From assembly GCA_022511145.1 (NCBI GenBank), contig JAFLSC010000004.1, positions 1 through 64,000 on the forward strand: a stretch of 64,000 nt of DNA. Reading direction: 5' to 3'. The notes under the pieces were generated by a model that was given only the letters and a program-made list of their open reading frames with translations, was not told the origin of the DNA and did not search any database. Below, in pieces: positions 27,992 to 36,520 of this stretch. The position numbers and the translations under genes were made by a program. This DNA is from Helicobacter sp. Its GTDB lineage: Bacteria > Campylobacterota > Campylobacteria > Campylobacterales > Helicobacteraceae. Position 1 is the first letter of the stretch. Every line of letters starts with the position of its first letter.

Positions 27992-29119
27992 TTATCCTTT
28001 AAAAAGTGAGGAGAGAATGTCTAAATTTGCCTTAGGTGTTTCTTGTGTTTGATTTTCCTCTGAAAATTTCAAATTTTGCGTATGGGTTGTTTCTTTGAGT
28101 TCAATCTCAAAGCCTGTTAGCATCGAAGCTAAGCGAATATTAATCCCACTTTTTCCAATAGCCTTTGATTTTTGTTCAGGAGTAAGGCTAACAATGGCTT
28201 TTTTATCCTCTAGTGTAACACTAATCACTAAAGCAGGGGATAAAGCCCTAGCGATATAGATTTCAGGCTGAGGAGCGTATTCGATACAATCAATACTTTC
28301 ATTTTTTAATTCTTTAGAAACAGCATTGATTCGGATTCCTTTTACTCCCACAGCAGCACCCACAGGGTCTATTTTGGGAGATTGACTCAAAAGGGCTATT
28401 TTAGCTCGCTCACCCGGAATCCTCGCACAATTTATGATTTTAACTTCCCCATCTTTAATTTCAGGGACTTCAAGTTTAAGTAATTCTTCTAGCATTTTAG
28501 GCGTGGTTCGGCTTAATTCAATTTGGATTCCATTTTGTCTATCAATGCTAATATGACGCAAAATAGCCCCTACTACTCTCCCAGATTCAAATTCTTCCCC
28601 TTTGATACGATTTTTTTTGGGTAAAATTGCTCGGATTTCATCAATTTCGATATAGGTATTGCCCAAATTATCCGTTCGGACGACTACCCCACTGACAAGC
28701 TTTCCCACTTGTGCTTTGTATTTTTCAAAAAGTTGCGTTTCAATTAAACGTTGGAATTTGTGTTCTAGCTCTTTAAAAAGAGCATTTGCTGCGTTACGGC
28801 TCATATTTTCAAGACTTAGTTCAAAACGCACTTCATCACCAATTTTGACTTCACTATCATATTGTTTTTTAGCTTCACTTAGGGTAATGAAATTGTTTTT
28901 ATCCTCTTTTTTGGAGTCTTCATCATCACAAATTGTAATAACTTGATAGAGATGGAGTGTTTTATTTTTTTTATCTATCTCGGCATCATAGTGTATTTGA
29001 CTCTCTAGCGTTTCTTTTGCGATTTTGATAAGAGCCTCTTTGACAGCTTCAGAAACATTATCAATAGGAAGCCCCTTTTCATAGGCAATCCCTTCAATAA
29101 TATCTAAAATCTTTTCCAA
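27992..29119 (-). CDS. nusA: Transcription termination/antitermination factor NusA
   Basis: NusA binds RNA polymerase and nascent RNA to modulate pausing and termination. The N-terminal domain begins EKILDIIEGIAYEKGLP, followed by the S1 domain (GKLVSGVVVRTDNLGNTYIE) and two KH domains (PVGAAVGVKGIRINAVSKEL and the GKSGINIRLASMLTGFEIEL region). I place the start at TTG 29119 because AAGGA lies 7 bases upstream and the protein then starts at the normal NusA N-terminus. An in-frame ATG at 29155 would add 12 unlikely residues. There is no C-terminal acidic repeat, as usual in this phylum. Length 375. Confidence 0.92.
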   Translation of the reverse strand: MEKILDIIEGIAYEKGLPIDNVSEAVKEALIKIAKETLESQIHYDAEIDKKNKTLHLYQVITICDDEDSKKEDKNNFITLSEAKKQYDSEVKIGDEVRFELSLENMSRNAANALFKELEHKFQRLIETQLFEKYKAQVGKLVSGVVVRTDNLGNTYIEIDEIRAILPKKNRIKGEEFESGRVVGAILRHISIDRQNGIQIELSRTTPKMLEELLKLEVPEIKDGEVKIINCARIPGERAKIALLSQSPKIDPVGAAVGVKGIRINAVSKELKNESIDCIEYAPQPEIYIARALSPALVISVTLEDKKAIVSLTPEQKSKAIGKSGINIRLASMLTGFEIELKETTHTQNLKFSEENQTQETPKANLDILSSLFKG

Positions 29120-29278
29120 ACATAAATCCTTAAATTTCCAAATATTAAAAATCAAACTTTACTATATTATTACTTTATCATTGCTTTATTGTGCGGGCTT
29201 TTTAAAAAATCTTTTTGTAATTTTGGCTAAAAATCAATACTCTTATGCAGTTATATTAACTTTTAAGCTAGTTAAAGA

Positions 29279-29284
29279 TATAAT
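29279..29284 (+). promoter_or_regulatory. -10 box upstream of the HP0268-family gene and miaB
   Basis: TATAAT 35 bases before the ATG. No clear -35 is visible. It lies between the divergent nusA and HP0268-family genes. Confidence 0.4.
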
Positions 29285-29318
29285 CAATACTTTTTAGTTA
29301 AAACAAAAAGGGTTACCT

Positions 29319-29561
29319 ATGGAGATTAAATTAGCAAGAGAACGCATTAATGATAAACCTGTGAAAATCTCTGTTAAAAAGCTAGAGGAAACTTTAGAAG
29401 AAAAACAACAAGAGATTTTTTATTGCGACAAAGAAAATTCCCACAAAGAAATGAAAGTTTTGTTGGAATATTTTGAAAAAAAGGGAAAACGTGCTTATTT
29501 GAGAGAAGTTCGGTATGGCTTAGATGAAAGCGACTATATGTATGAAGTGCATATTTTATAA
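29319..29561 (+). CDS. HP0268-family small nuclease-like protein
   Basis: This 80-residue protein closely follows the pattern of H. pylori HP0268: an IFYCDKENSHKEMKVLLEYF centre, KKGKRAYLREVRYGLDES, and a terminus (YMYEVHIL) like YELHII of HP0268, recalled from memory. HP0268 has been reported as a metal-dependent DNA-nicking enzyme and RNase, so the same activity may exist here. It begins at an ATG with AAAAAGGG upstream and lies 11 bases before miaB, the arrangement HP0268-HP0269. It appears restricted to Campylobacterota. The biological role is unknown. Confidence 0.8.
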   Translation: MEIKLARERINDKPVKISVKKLEETLEEKQQEIFYCDKENSHKEMKVLLEYFEKKGKRAYLREVRYGLDESDYMYEVHIL

Positions 29562-29572
29562 AAAGGGATTTT

Positions 29573-30868
29573 TTGAGTAAAAAGCTTTTTATTGAAACCT
29601 TTGGTTGTGCGATGAATGAGCGAGATAGTGAGCATATCATTGCTGAACTTGAGGAAAAAGAAAATTACACCCTAACAAAAAGTTTTAATGAAGCTGATTT
29701 GATTTTAATTAACACTTGCAGCGTCCGAGAAAAACCAGAAAAAAAGTTATTCTCCGAGATTGGTTATTATGCTAAACACAAAAAAGAGGGAGCAAAAATC
29801 GGGATTTGCGGTTGTAGTGCAAGCCATTTGGGCGAAGAGATTTTAAAACGTTCCCGTTTTGTTGATTTTGTGCTTGGGGCAAGAAATGTCTCTAAAATCT
29901 CTCAAATCATTCACGAAAATCGTGTGGCGTGGGTAGATATTGATTATGACGATAGCAGTTATGTTTTTAGCCAAACTCCTAATTCTCCGCTTAAGAGTAT
30001 GATTAATATCTCTGTGGGTTGCAATAAGCAATGCTCCTATTGCATTGTGCCACACACTCGAGGTAAAGAAGTCTCAATCCCCGCAGATTTAATCCTTGCT
30101 GAAGCCCAAAAAAGAGCCCAAAATGGCACAAAAGAAATTTTACTTTTAGGGCAAAATGTTAATCATTACGGCAAATATTTTAGTATCCCTCATCGTCCTA
30201 TGAATTTTACACAACTCTTGCGTGAAATTTCTGAAATTGAAGGCTTAGAGAGGATACGTTTCACTTCACCGCACCCTTTGCATATGGACGATGAATTTAT
30301 CCAAGAATTTGCTAGTAATCCTAAAATCCCTAAAGCCATTCATATGCCCTTACAAAGTGGCTCGACTAAGATTTTACAAAAAATGAGGCGAGGTTATAAC
30401 AAGGAGTGGTTTTTAAATCGCGTGGCTACAATGCGTTCTTTAATCCCTGAATTAGCTATTGGGACAGATATTATTGTAGGATTTCCCGGAGAGGAGAGGG
30501 AAGATTTTTTAGAAACGCTTGAGGTATTAGAGCAAGTGCGTTTTGACACGCTTTATAGTTTTCTTTATTCGCCACGTCCTCACACAGAGGCAGCAAAATG
30601 GTTTGATGGAAAAAAACAAGAAGAAGCAAAAGAGCATTTAAATATCTTAAAAGAGCGACACAAGGAGATTTTAGCACAAGAGAATGCCAAACAATTAGGT
30701 AAAATCCACGAAGTTTTGTTTGAAAGCTTTAATGAGGGATTTTTTGAAGGACGCAGCGGGACAAATAAGCTTATCCGCACACAATCAACTAAAAATCTTA
30801 TCGGCGAGATTTGTGAGGTTAAAATCGCAGAACTTAGAGGCTCTCAACTTATAGGGGAGCTCCTTTAA
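29573..30868 (+). CDS. miaB: tRNA-2-methylthio-N6-dimethylallyladenosine synthase MiaB
   Basis: MiaB is a radical-SAM methylthiotransferase that modifies A37 of tRNAs reading UNN codons. The N-terminal UPF0004 domain has cysteines in IETFGCAMNERDSEH, INTCSVREKPEKK and GICGCSASHLG, which bind the auxiliary cluster. The radical-SAM motif is CNKQCSYCIVPHTRG. A C-terminal TRAM domain follows (from about residue 370). The start is TTG after AAAAGGGATT. Length 431 is normal. It follows the HP0268-family gene in one unit. Confidence 0.95.
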   Translation: MSKKLFIETFGCAMNERDSEHIIAELEEKENYTLTKSFNEADLILINTCSVREKPEKKLFSEIGYYAKHKKEGAKIGICGCSASHLGEEILKRSRFVDFVLGARNVSKISQIIHENRVAWVDIDYDDSSYVFSQTPNSPLKSMINISVGCNKQCSYCIVPHTRGKEVSIPADLILAEAQKRAQNGTKEILLLGQNVNHYGKYFSIPHRPMNFTQLLREISEIEGLERIRFTSPHPLHMDDEFIQEFASNPKIPKAIHMPLQSGSTKILQKMRRGYNKEWFLNRVATMRSLIPELAIGTDIIVGFPGEEREDFLETLEVLEQVRFDTLYSFLYSPRPHTEAAKWFDGKKQEEAKEHLNILKERHKEILAQENAKQLGKIHEVLFESFNEGFFEGRSGTNKLIRTQSTKNLIGEICEVKIAELRGSQLIGELL

Positions 30869-30910
30869 GGATTTTAATATTTTTTAGAGATTGTTAAAAT
30901 TGTTTTTTAG

Positions 30911-30934
30911 ATTGTTTTGGCTTTGCCTTGCAAT
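30911..30934. repeat. Dispersed palindromic repeat, short type
   Basis: ATTGT...GCAAT with the core TTGGCTTTGCCTTGCAATGA, which is shared exactly with the copy near 31170. It lies in the 356-base gap between miaB and the acyltransferase; the rest of that gap is AT-rich with no gene seen. Confidence 0.65.
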
Positions 30935-31087
30935 GACGAGAAACAGATTGCAATTACGAGAAAAAAGTTCCATAATAATAAGGCAGATTGCAATACTAAG
31001 AGAATTTGCTAAAAGATTTTTATCTTGGCTTATCCTTGCAAAATCCTTTTCTTAGAGATTCTTAAGATATTTTTGAAATAATAAGGG

Positions 31088-31093
31088 TATAAT
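31088..31093 (+). promoter_or_regulatory. Candidate -10 box for the acyltransferase gene
   Basis: TATAAT about 130 bases before the GTG start. If used, the repeat copy at 31165-31188 would lie inside the untranslated leader. No -35 was recognised. Confidence 0.35.
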
Positions 31094-31164
31094 AACACAA
31101 TCTTAAATGATTCTTGTAAATTAAACATTGGCGAGTTAAATATAAAGGATTTGGATTTTTTGAG

Positions 31165-31188
31165 ATTACTTTGGCTTTGCCTTGCAAT
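31165..31188. repeat. Dispersed palindromic repeat, short type
   Basis: Contains TTGGCTTTGCCTTGCAATGA, identical to the copy near 30918. It ends 37 bases before the acyltransferase start codon. Confidence 0.65.
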
Positions 31189-31224
31189 GACAATAGAGAT
31201 TCAAGGATTTTAAAAAGGAAAAAA

Positions 31225-31866
31225 GTGGAAACCAAAAAAAGAAAGATTTTATGTTTTCTTATCCCTCCACTTTTGTCTATTGTGATGCGTTTGCTTTATT
31301 GGACTTGTCGGCGTGAGTGGCAAATCCACCCTAAAATGGAGCAATGGGATAAAACAAAGCCCTTTATCTTGGCTTTTTGGCACGGAGAGCTTTTAATGCA
31401 ACCTTTTTTATTGCGGCAATATGATAGCAGCAAGGAAGCGTTTGTGTTGATCAGCAATCATTTTGATGGTGAGCTTATTAGTGCGACTATGCGGTATTTT
31501 AATATTTTCTCTATTCGGGGTTCAAGCTCAAAAGGTGGGGTGAAAGCAATGCTTAGTGCGATTAAAAAACTTAAAGAAAACAAGCTTGTTGTTATTACTC
31601 CTGATGGTCCTAGGGGTCCTTATCATCACATTGCTGATGGGGTAGTGGTGTTAGCACAAAAATCCCAAAAACCTATCGTGATTTCAAGGATTTTATATCA
31701 AAAATGTTGGAGATTAAAAAGTTGGGATAGATTTCAAATTCCTAAACCTTTTAGTAAAATTATTCATATTATCAAAGAGCCTTTATATCTCGATGATATG
31801 GATTTTGATGAAGCTAAGAGTAAGATTAGTGCTAAAATGGAAGAGGATTGTTTAGAGAATGAGTAA
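31225..31866 (+). CDS. DUF374 lysophospholipid acyltransferase-family protein
   Basis: This is a membrane-associated protein of the LPLAT superfamily, DUF374 subgroup, thought to acylate lipid or lipid A-like acceptors. Features are FWHGELLMQPFLL near residue 50, IRGSSSKGGVKAMLSAI near 92, and the conserved TPDGPRGPYHHIADGVV. I start at GTG 31225 with AAAAAGGAA upstream; the frame stays open to an ATG at 31171, but those extra 18 residues are encoded by a repeat element. The resulting 213 residues is normal for the family. It overlaps the next gene by 8 bases. Position after miaB matches H. pylori HP0270 as I recall. Confidence 0.8.
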   Translation: METKKRKILCFLIPPLLSIVMRLLYWTCRREWQIHPKMEQWDKTKPFILAFWHGELLMQPFLLRQYDSSKEAFVLISNHFDGELISATMRYFNIFSIRGSSSKGGVKAMLSAIKKLKENKLVVITPDGPRGPYHHIADGVVVLAQKSQKPIVISRILYQKCWRLKSWDRFQIPKPFSKIIHIIKEPLYLDDMDFDEAKSKISAKMEEDCLENE

Positions 31867-32344
31867 AAAAGCGTGGATTGTTATTGGCTGTCTTTTGCTG
31901 GGAATTGCGGCTTATTTTCTGCTTGCTCCTTCTTATCAATTAAGTCGCAAGGCTCAAAAGGCTTTTGAAGTTGAAAATTATGAGGAGGCTTATAATCTCG
32001 CTAAAGAATCCCTAGAAAAAGACCCTTATAATAAAGGAGCTTTTGGGATTTTTTCTCAATCTCGCCAAAGAATAGAAATTAAGAGATTTTTGGATAGAAC
32101 AAAGCGTAATTATGAAGAAGCCCAAGAGATTCTTAAGAAATCTGTCCTAACACCTCAAGAATTTTTGCAACTTAAGTGGATTTATGAAACTTTTGCTAAA
32201 GAAATTGAAACCCTGACTTTTACTAATAGTCCAACCCCTGAAGAAGCCCAACAAATCGAACAATTCAAGCAATGGTTTAATTCTTTAAATGCACAACTTA
32301 CAGCAGCTTCTTCTAATTTTTTTAAAAAAGATTTGAAACCTTAA
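31859..32344 (+). CDS. Membrane-anchored TPR-like protein, function unknown
   Basis: This 161-residue protein has a single N-terminal membrane anchor (about residues 6-25, WIVIGCLLLGIAAYFLLAP). A helical region follows with a TPR-like unit, AQKAFEVENYEEAYNLAKES LEKDPYN in pattern (residues 33-60). The rest is charged helix with no recognised catalytic motif. It overlaps the acyltransferase gene by 8 bases and lies upstream of the murein-remodelling genes. I do not recognise a named family. A role as an envelope scaffold is only a guess. Confidence 0.6.
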   Translation: MSKKAWIVIGCLLLGIAAYFLLAPSYQLSRKAQKAFEVENYEEAYNLAKESLEKDPYNKGAFGIFSQSRQRIEIKRFLDRTKRNYEEAQEILKKSVLTPQEFLQLKWIYETFAKEIETLTFTNSPTPEEAQQIEQFKQWFNSLNAQLTAASSNFFKKDLKP

Positions 32345-32435
32345 TAAAACTTTATACAAAACTTTGCTAGAATATGCCACCTTAATTGTGATAATTATTC
32401 CAAAATTCAAAAAATCACAACAAATAAGGAGCGTA

Positions 32436-33599
32436 ATGAAAAAGTTTTTTTTGATTTTATGTTTGGGTTTTAGTCTGTGTTTTGCACAATTTGATGCGAT
32501 GATTCAAAGCACCAAAGATGAGGAAGTCTTACAAGCCTTTGATGTTGAGCCTGATTTTTTGAATAATGAGAATTTTATTCTCGTTAAAAATTCTTTTTTT
32601 AGCGAAATCCGCAAGGATTATATGCTTGCACAATTTAAAGAAAATGATGAGCTTATCCCAACCCTTAAAGGAATGCTGCTTAAAGAGGGTATTCCTCAAG
32701 AGTTTTTGTATCTTGCGATGATTGAATCAGAATTTTCACTTTCTGCAAAATCTCGCAAAAAAGCCGTAGGATTGTGGCAGTTTATCCCTAGCACCGCTAA
32801 GGTTTTTGGTTTGCGTATGGATTCTCAAATTGATGAACGCAAAGACCCCATTAAATCCACAAAAGCGGCTATTACTTATTTAAAATCCCTGAAAGAAAAA
32901 TTTGGGAAATGGTATCTTGCAGCAATTGCTTATAATTGTGGAAGTGGGCGCGTAACCAAAGCGATTGAAGAGGCAGGAAGTGATTCTTTGAGTGTGCTTT
33001 TGGACCCTGAAGCAAAGTATGTCCCGCTTGAGAGCCGTATGTATATCCGTAAAATCTTAGCAGTTTCTTTGCTCTTTCATAGTGTGGATACGCTTAAAAC
33101 TAAAGATTATGATTATTTCTTGAATCGAGGGGCTAATTCATTGCTTACTTCTATCGAGGTTTCTGCTAAGACACCTTTGAGTCAAGTTGCCTCTCAAGCG
33201 GGCTTAAGTCTCGCTGAACTGAAACGATACAATCCACAATTTAAACGCAATATTACCCCAACTTATGCCCAAACTCCTGTTTATCTTCCTTATAAATTCC
33301 TTGCTCAGTATAAAGAAAGAAATGGTGATAAGCCTTTAAGTACCCAAAGCACTGCCATTAAAACCGCAGCTAAAAACACAAAATCTAATATCAGCACAAA
33401 ATCTAACGCCAAATCTTCTAAAACCAAATCAAAATCGTATTTGGTGCATAAAGTCGGAAAGGGCGATACGATTTATTCTATCTCCAAACGTTATGGTATT
33501 TCAACAAAGCGGATTAAACAATATAATGCTTTAAAAAATGCAAATTCTCTCTCTATTAATCAAGAAATTCTGATTCCTTTAGACAAGGATAAAGCGTGA
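32436..33599 (+). CDS. mltD: Membrane-bound lytic murein transglycosylase D-like, SLT + LysM
   Basis: This is a periplasmic enzyme that cleaves peptidoglycan glycan strands to anhydromuropeptides. A signal peptide (about residues 1-18, MKKFFLILCLGFSLCFAQ) is followed by the SLT lysozyme-like domain with LYLAMIESEFSLSAKSRKKA (catalytic Glu in ESEF) and GLWQFIPSTAKVFGL. At the end is a LysM peptidoglycan-binding module (VGKGDTIYSISKRYGIS). A low-complexity Lys/Ser/Thr linker (about 305-340) joins them. I start at ATG 32436, after AAGGAG, rather than an upstream ATG at 32364. Length 387. It corresponds in position to HP1572. Confidence 0.9.
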   Translation: MKKFFLILCLGFSLCFAQFDAMIQSTKDEEVLQAFDVEPDFLNNENFILVKNSFFSEIRKDYMLAQFKENDELIPTLKGMLLKEGIPQEFLYLAMIESEFSLSAKSRKKAVGLWQFIPSTAKVFGLRMDSQIDERKDPIKSTKAAITYLKSLKEKFGKWYLAAIAYNCGSGRVTKAIEEAGSDSLSVLLDPEAKYVPLESRMYIRKILAVSLLFHSVDTLKTKDYDYFLNRGANSLLTSIEVSAKTPLSQVASQAGLSLAELKRYNPQFKRNITPTYAQTPVYLPYKFLAQYKERNGDKPLSTQSTAIKTAAKNTKSNISTKSNAKSSKTKSKSYLVHKVGKGDTIYSISKRYGISTKRIKQYNALKNANSLSINQEILIPLDKDKA

Positions 33600-34414
33600 A
33601 ATTAGGTTTTTTAACCTTATTTGTCGCTCTTGCTGGGGGTAGTTTTCTTTTTTTATCAGGGTGTGGCTCAAAAGAGATTGCCTATAATCCTAATTCTCCT
33701 AATTATGGGAGTATGAATAATAGCCAACAAGTCCAACAAGCCACAATGCGTCCTTATCAAATTAATGGCAAATGGTATTATCCCACTACCGTGGCATTAG
33801 GCGAAACTTATGATGGTATTGCAAGTTGGTATGGTCCAAAATTCCACGGCAAAAAAACTTCTAATGGGGAAACTTATAGTATGTATGCTCACACTGCTGC
33901 TCATAAAACTTTACCGATGAATACGATTGTGCGAGTAACAAGTAAAGAAAATGGTAAATCCACGATTGTGCGGATAAATGATAGGGGTCCTTTTGTGGCA
34001 GGAAGAATTATTGATTTATCCAATAGTGCCGCACAAGATATCGATATGCTTGCTAAAGGAACAGCTCGAGTGCGTTTAGAAGTGATTGGTTTTAATGGGG
34101 CGATTTCTGACTCTGCTGGTCTCAATAAAGAAACGCTTGCAAGCACAGAATATAAAATCCAAAGTTTTTCACAAAAAACCATTGAACTTTCACATTTTAT
34201 GGTGCAAATTGGTGCTTTTAGGAATCAGCAAGGAGCGATGAACTTTTCTTTAAATCATCAAAATTACTCCGGTTATAAAGCTGTTGTGAGGGAATTTGAT
34301 TTGGAAGGTGCTCCTATTTATCGCGTAATGCTTAGCGGATTTCAAAGTGAAGCGGAAGCTCGAGATTTTATCGCCCAGCAAAAAATCACAGGGGCTTTTA
34401 TCGTAACAGAATAG
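33596..34414 (+). CDS. rlpA: RlpA-like septal ring lytic transglycosylase lipoprotein
   Basis: RlpA lipoproteins cleave denuded glycan strands during septation. A lipobox (FLFLSGCGSKE, Cys at about 23) follows the hydrophobic signal. The double-psi beta-barrel domain shows GIASWYGPKFHGKKTSNGE, with catalytic-type residues, and IVRINDRGPFVAGRIIDLS. A C-terminal SPOR domain (about residues 195-270, HFMVQIGAFRNQQGAMNF) binds septal peptidoglycan. The GTG start overlaps the transglycosylase stop by 4 bases. Length is 272. Confidence 0.92.
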   Translation: MKLGFLTLFVALAGGSFLFLSGCGSKEIAYNPNSPNYGSMNNSQQVQQATMRPYQINGKWYYPTTVALGETYDGIASWYGPKFHGKKTSNGETYSMYAHTAAHKTLPMNTIVRVTSKENGKSTIVRINDRGPFVAGRIIDLSNSAAQDIDMLAKGTARVRLEVIGFNGAISDSAGLNKETLASTEYKIQSFSQKTIELSHFMVQIGAFRNQQGAMNFSLNHQNYSGYKAVVREFDLEGAPIYRVMLSGFQSEAEARDFIAQQKITGAFIVTE

Positions 34415-34430
34415 AATTAAGGAAGCAAAA

Positions 34431-35003
34431 ATGCAGACAATAACAAGAGACACTAAAGAAACAAAAATTAATGCTACTTTGGAAATTTATGGTGAGGGTG
34501 CAAGCAAGATTCAAACGGGCATAGGTTTTTTTGACCATATGTTAAGCACATTAGCCAAACACGCAAATTGGAATTTGGAGCTAACTTGCAAGGGAGATTT
34601 AGAAGTTGATGCTCATCATAGTGTCGAGGATTGCGGCATTGTGATTGGGCAGTTGTTAAGAGGTGAGCTTTTCCCTATCGGACAGATTGAACGTTTCAGT
34701 AATGTGGCTGTTGTAATGGACGAAGCGTGTGTGGAATGTGATTTAGATATTAGCAATCGGGCTTTTTTGGTTTTTGAATTGGAACTTTGTGGGAGATTAG
34801 GAGAATTTGATTGTGAATTAACAGAAGAGTTTTTTCGTGCGGTGGTTATTAATGCGGGACTCTCCGTGCATATTGTGCCAAAACGCGGTAAAAATCACCA
34901 CCATTTAATTGAGGCTTGTTTTAAAGCTTTTGGGGTAGCAATGCGGCGAGCTTGTCAAAAAAATACTGCCTTAGGAATCCCTAGCACTAAGGGAATACTA
35001 TGA
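34431..35003 (+). CDS. hisB: Imidazoleglycerol-phosphate dehydratase
   Basis: HisB dehydrates imidazoleglycerol-phosphate in histidine biosynthesis. This is the monofunctional form (190 residues), with two metal-binding motifs, DAHHSVEDCGI near residue 62 and KNHHHLIEACFKAFG near 155, and GFFDHMLSTLAKHA. It lies between rlpA and kdsC, 16 bases after rlpA and overlapping kdsC by 4. In H. pylori, which lacks histidine synthesis, rlpA and kdsC are direct neighbours. Its co-transcription with envelope genes is therefore a feature of this lineage. An AAGGA site precedes the ATG. Confidence 0.95.
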   Translation: MQTITRDTKETKINATLEIYGEGASKIQTGIGFFDHMLSTLAKHANWNLELTCKGDLEVDAHHSVEDCGIVIGQLLRGELFPIGQIERFSNVAVVMDEACVECDLDISNRAFLVFELELCGRLGEFDCELTEEFFRAVVINAGLSVHIVPKRGKNHHHLIEACFKAFGVAMRRACQKNTALGIPSTKGIL

Positions 35004-35494
35004 TTGAACTCATTGTCTTAGATGTTGATGGAACAATGACGGATGGGAGTATTATTTATACGCAAGAAGGAAGTGAAATTAAAACCTTTAATGTAAAAGA
35101 TGGTTTGGGGATTGCCCTTTGGCATAAATTAGGCAAAAAAACAGCCATTATCACAGGGAGGGAATCAACAATCCTCACACAAAGGGCAAAAGAGCTTAAT
35201 ATTACCATTCTTAAACAAGGAGCTAGGGATAAAGCTAAAATCCTAAAAGAAGTCTTGCAAGAATTAGGCTTAAAAGTCAATCAAGTAGCCATTATTGGCG
35301 ATGATTTGAATGATTTACCAATGTTAAGAGAGGTAAAATATTCTTTTGCACCCAAAGATTGTGCTAAGGAAGTAAAAAAAATGGTTTATAAAGTGCTTAA
35401 AGCAAAAGGCGGCAAGGGAGCAGTGCGGGAAATGATTGATTTTTTAATCCAAAAAGAACAATTATCAGCGAGAGTCAATGAAATCTTTTCTTAA
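35000..35494 (+). CDS. kdsC: 3-deoxy-D-manno-octulosonate 8-phosphate phosphatase
   Basis: KdsC removes phosphate from KDO-8-P, a step in making the lipopolysaccharide inner-core sugar. This HAD-family protein of 164 residues begins ELIVLDVDGTMTDGSIIY, with the nucleophile and acid/base aspartates in DxDGT. It also has TGRES, a lysine in GARDKAKIL and motif IV GDDLNDLPML. It overlaps hisB by 4 bases at its start and lptC by 17 at its end. Together with the next two genes it forms a lipopolysaccharide synthesis and export block. Confidence 0.93.
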   Translation: MIELIVLDVDGTMTDGSIIYTQEGSEIKTFNVKDGLGIALWHKLGKKTAIITGRESTILTQRAKELNITILKQGARDKAKILKEVLQELGLKVNQVAIIGDDLNDLPMLREVKYSFAPKDCAKEVKKMVYKVLKAKGGKGAVREMIDFLIQKEQLSARVNEIFS

Positions 35495-36053
35495 AAATCT
35501 AAATTTCTCCTTGAAAATTTCAGCTTTGCAAAAAGGTAGAATTGTCAATATTTTTTTTCTTGCTTTGTGTGTTTTTAGTATCGCAATGGTAGGAATTTTG
35601 AACCTTCAAAGTTCAGATGAGACAAAAAAGACTCAAGCAATCTCTCGTTTTGAAATTTTTGATTTTGAATATTATCAAGTTGATTCTTCGGGTGTTAAAG
35701 TTTATGCCAAAGGAGAGAGAGCAAGAAAGAATCAAAATGATGAAGATGAATTAGAAAATTTTGTCGTGCATAATTATTTGTTTGAAGAAAAAAAACAAGA
35801 AATTTTATCGTCAGATTTTGCCCAACATAAAAATAATATCATTAACTTTAAAAAAGGCGTTAATTATGAACACGATGGGCTGAAATTTTGGTCAAAAGAG
35901 GCAATTTACTGGGTAAAAACCAAGAAATTTTTAGGAGAAGGCGATTTTTTAGTTTTAGGGAATAATTATAGGGTTGCGGGTAAAGATATTGTGTATGAAG
36001 GTGGCAAGGTTTTTGCCCAAGATATTGTCGGAAAAATGAAAATGGATAAATAA
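35478..36053 (+). CDS. lptC: Lipopolysaccharide export protein LptC
   Basis: LptC is the inner-membrane-anchored bridge component that passes lipopolysaccharide from LptBFG to LptA. The 191-residue protein has one N-terminal membrane helix (about residues 25-43, IFFLALCVFSIAMVGIL) and a periplasmic beta-rich region with FEIFDFEYYQVDSSGVKVY. Sequence conservation of LptC is low, so the call rests on architecture, its position between kdsC and lptA, and overlap of both neighbours. The stop codon shares a base with the lptA start. Confidence 0.82.
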   Translation: MKSFLKNLNFSLKISALQKGRIVNIFFLALCVFSIAMVGILNLQSSDETKKTQAISRFEIFDFEYYQVDSSGVKVYAKGERARKNQNDEDELENFVVHNYLFEEKKQEILSSDFAQHKNNIINFKKGVNYEHDGLKFWSKEAIYWVKTKKFLGEGDFLVLGNNYRVAGKDIVYEGGKVFAQDIVGKMKMDK

Positions 36054-36520
36054 TGAAAAAGATTTTTTTAAGCCTTATTTTTGCATTTTGTCATCTCTTA
36101 GCTGAAGAAATTGAAGTGAGTGCAAGAGAGTTTATTGGCGATGAGAAGAAAAAAACCACTTACCTCAAAGGTAATGTTGAGGTTAAACGTCTGCAAGATA
36201 GGCTAAAAGCCAATGAAGCTACGATTTTTCTTAATGCGGCTAATCGCCCTGAAAAAATGCAGGCTAAAGGCAATGTGCAGTTTTGGCTTACTTTGGAGGA
36301 AAGTCGTAAGATTCAAGGCAGTGCTAATGAAGTGATTTATCTCCCCAAAAATGAGGAATATCAACTCATCGGGAATGTGATTGTTAGAGAACCTGCCAAA
36401 AATAATGAAGTCAAGGGCGATAAAATCGTCATTCGCTATAATGAGGGATTTATCAATGTTTTAGGCAATGATAACAAACCTGCAAAATTAATTTTTAAAC
36501 TTGAAAAGAAACCCAAATGA
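36053..36520 (+). CDS. lptA: Lipopolysaccharide transport periplasmic protein LptA
   Basis: LptA forms the periplasmic beta-jellyroll bridge that carries lipopolysaccharide to the outer membrane. A signal peptide (MKKIFLSLIFAFCHLLAEE) leads into an OstA-type domain: TTYLKGNVEVKRLQDRLKAN, ANRPEKMQAKGNVQFW and GDKIVIRYNEGFINVLGN. Length is 155 residues. It starts one base inside the lptC stop and its TGA overlaps the engB ATG (ATGA at 36517). Confidence 0.9.
   Translation: MKKIFLSLIFAFCHLLAEEIEVSAREFIGDEKKKTTYLKGNVEVKRLQDRLKANEATIFLNAANRPEKMQAKGNVQFWLTLEESRKIQGSANEVIYLPKNEEYQLIGNVIVREPAKNNEVKGDKIVIRYNEGFINVLGNDNKPAKLIFKLEKKPK

Noticed and set aside
31171..31224. Longer start for the acyltransferase gene
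   Set aside because: The extra 18 codons come from a repeat element. The GTG at 31225 has a proper ribosome site and fits the family length.
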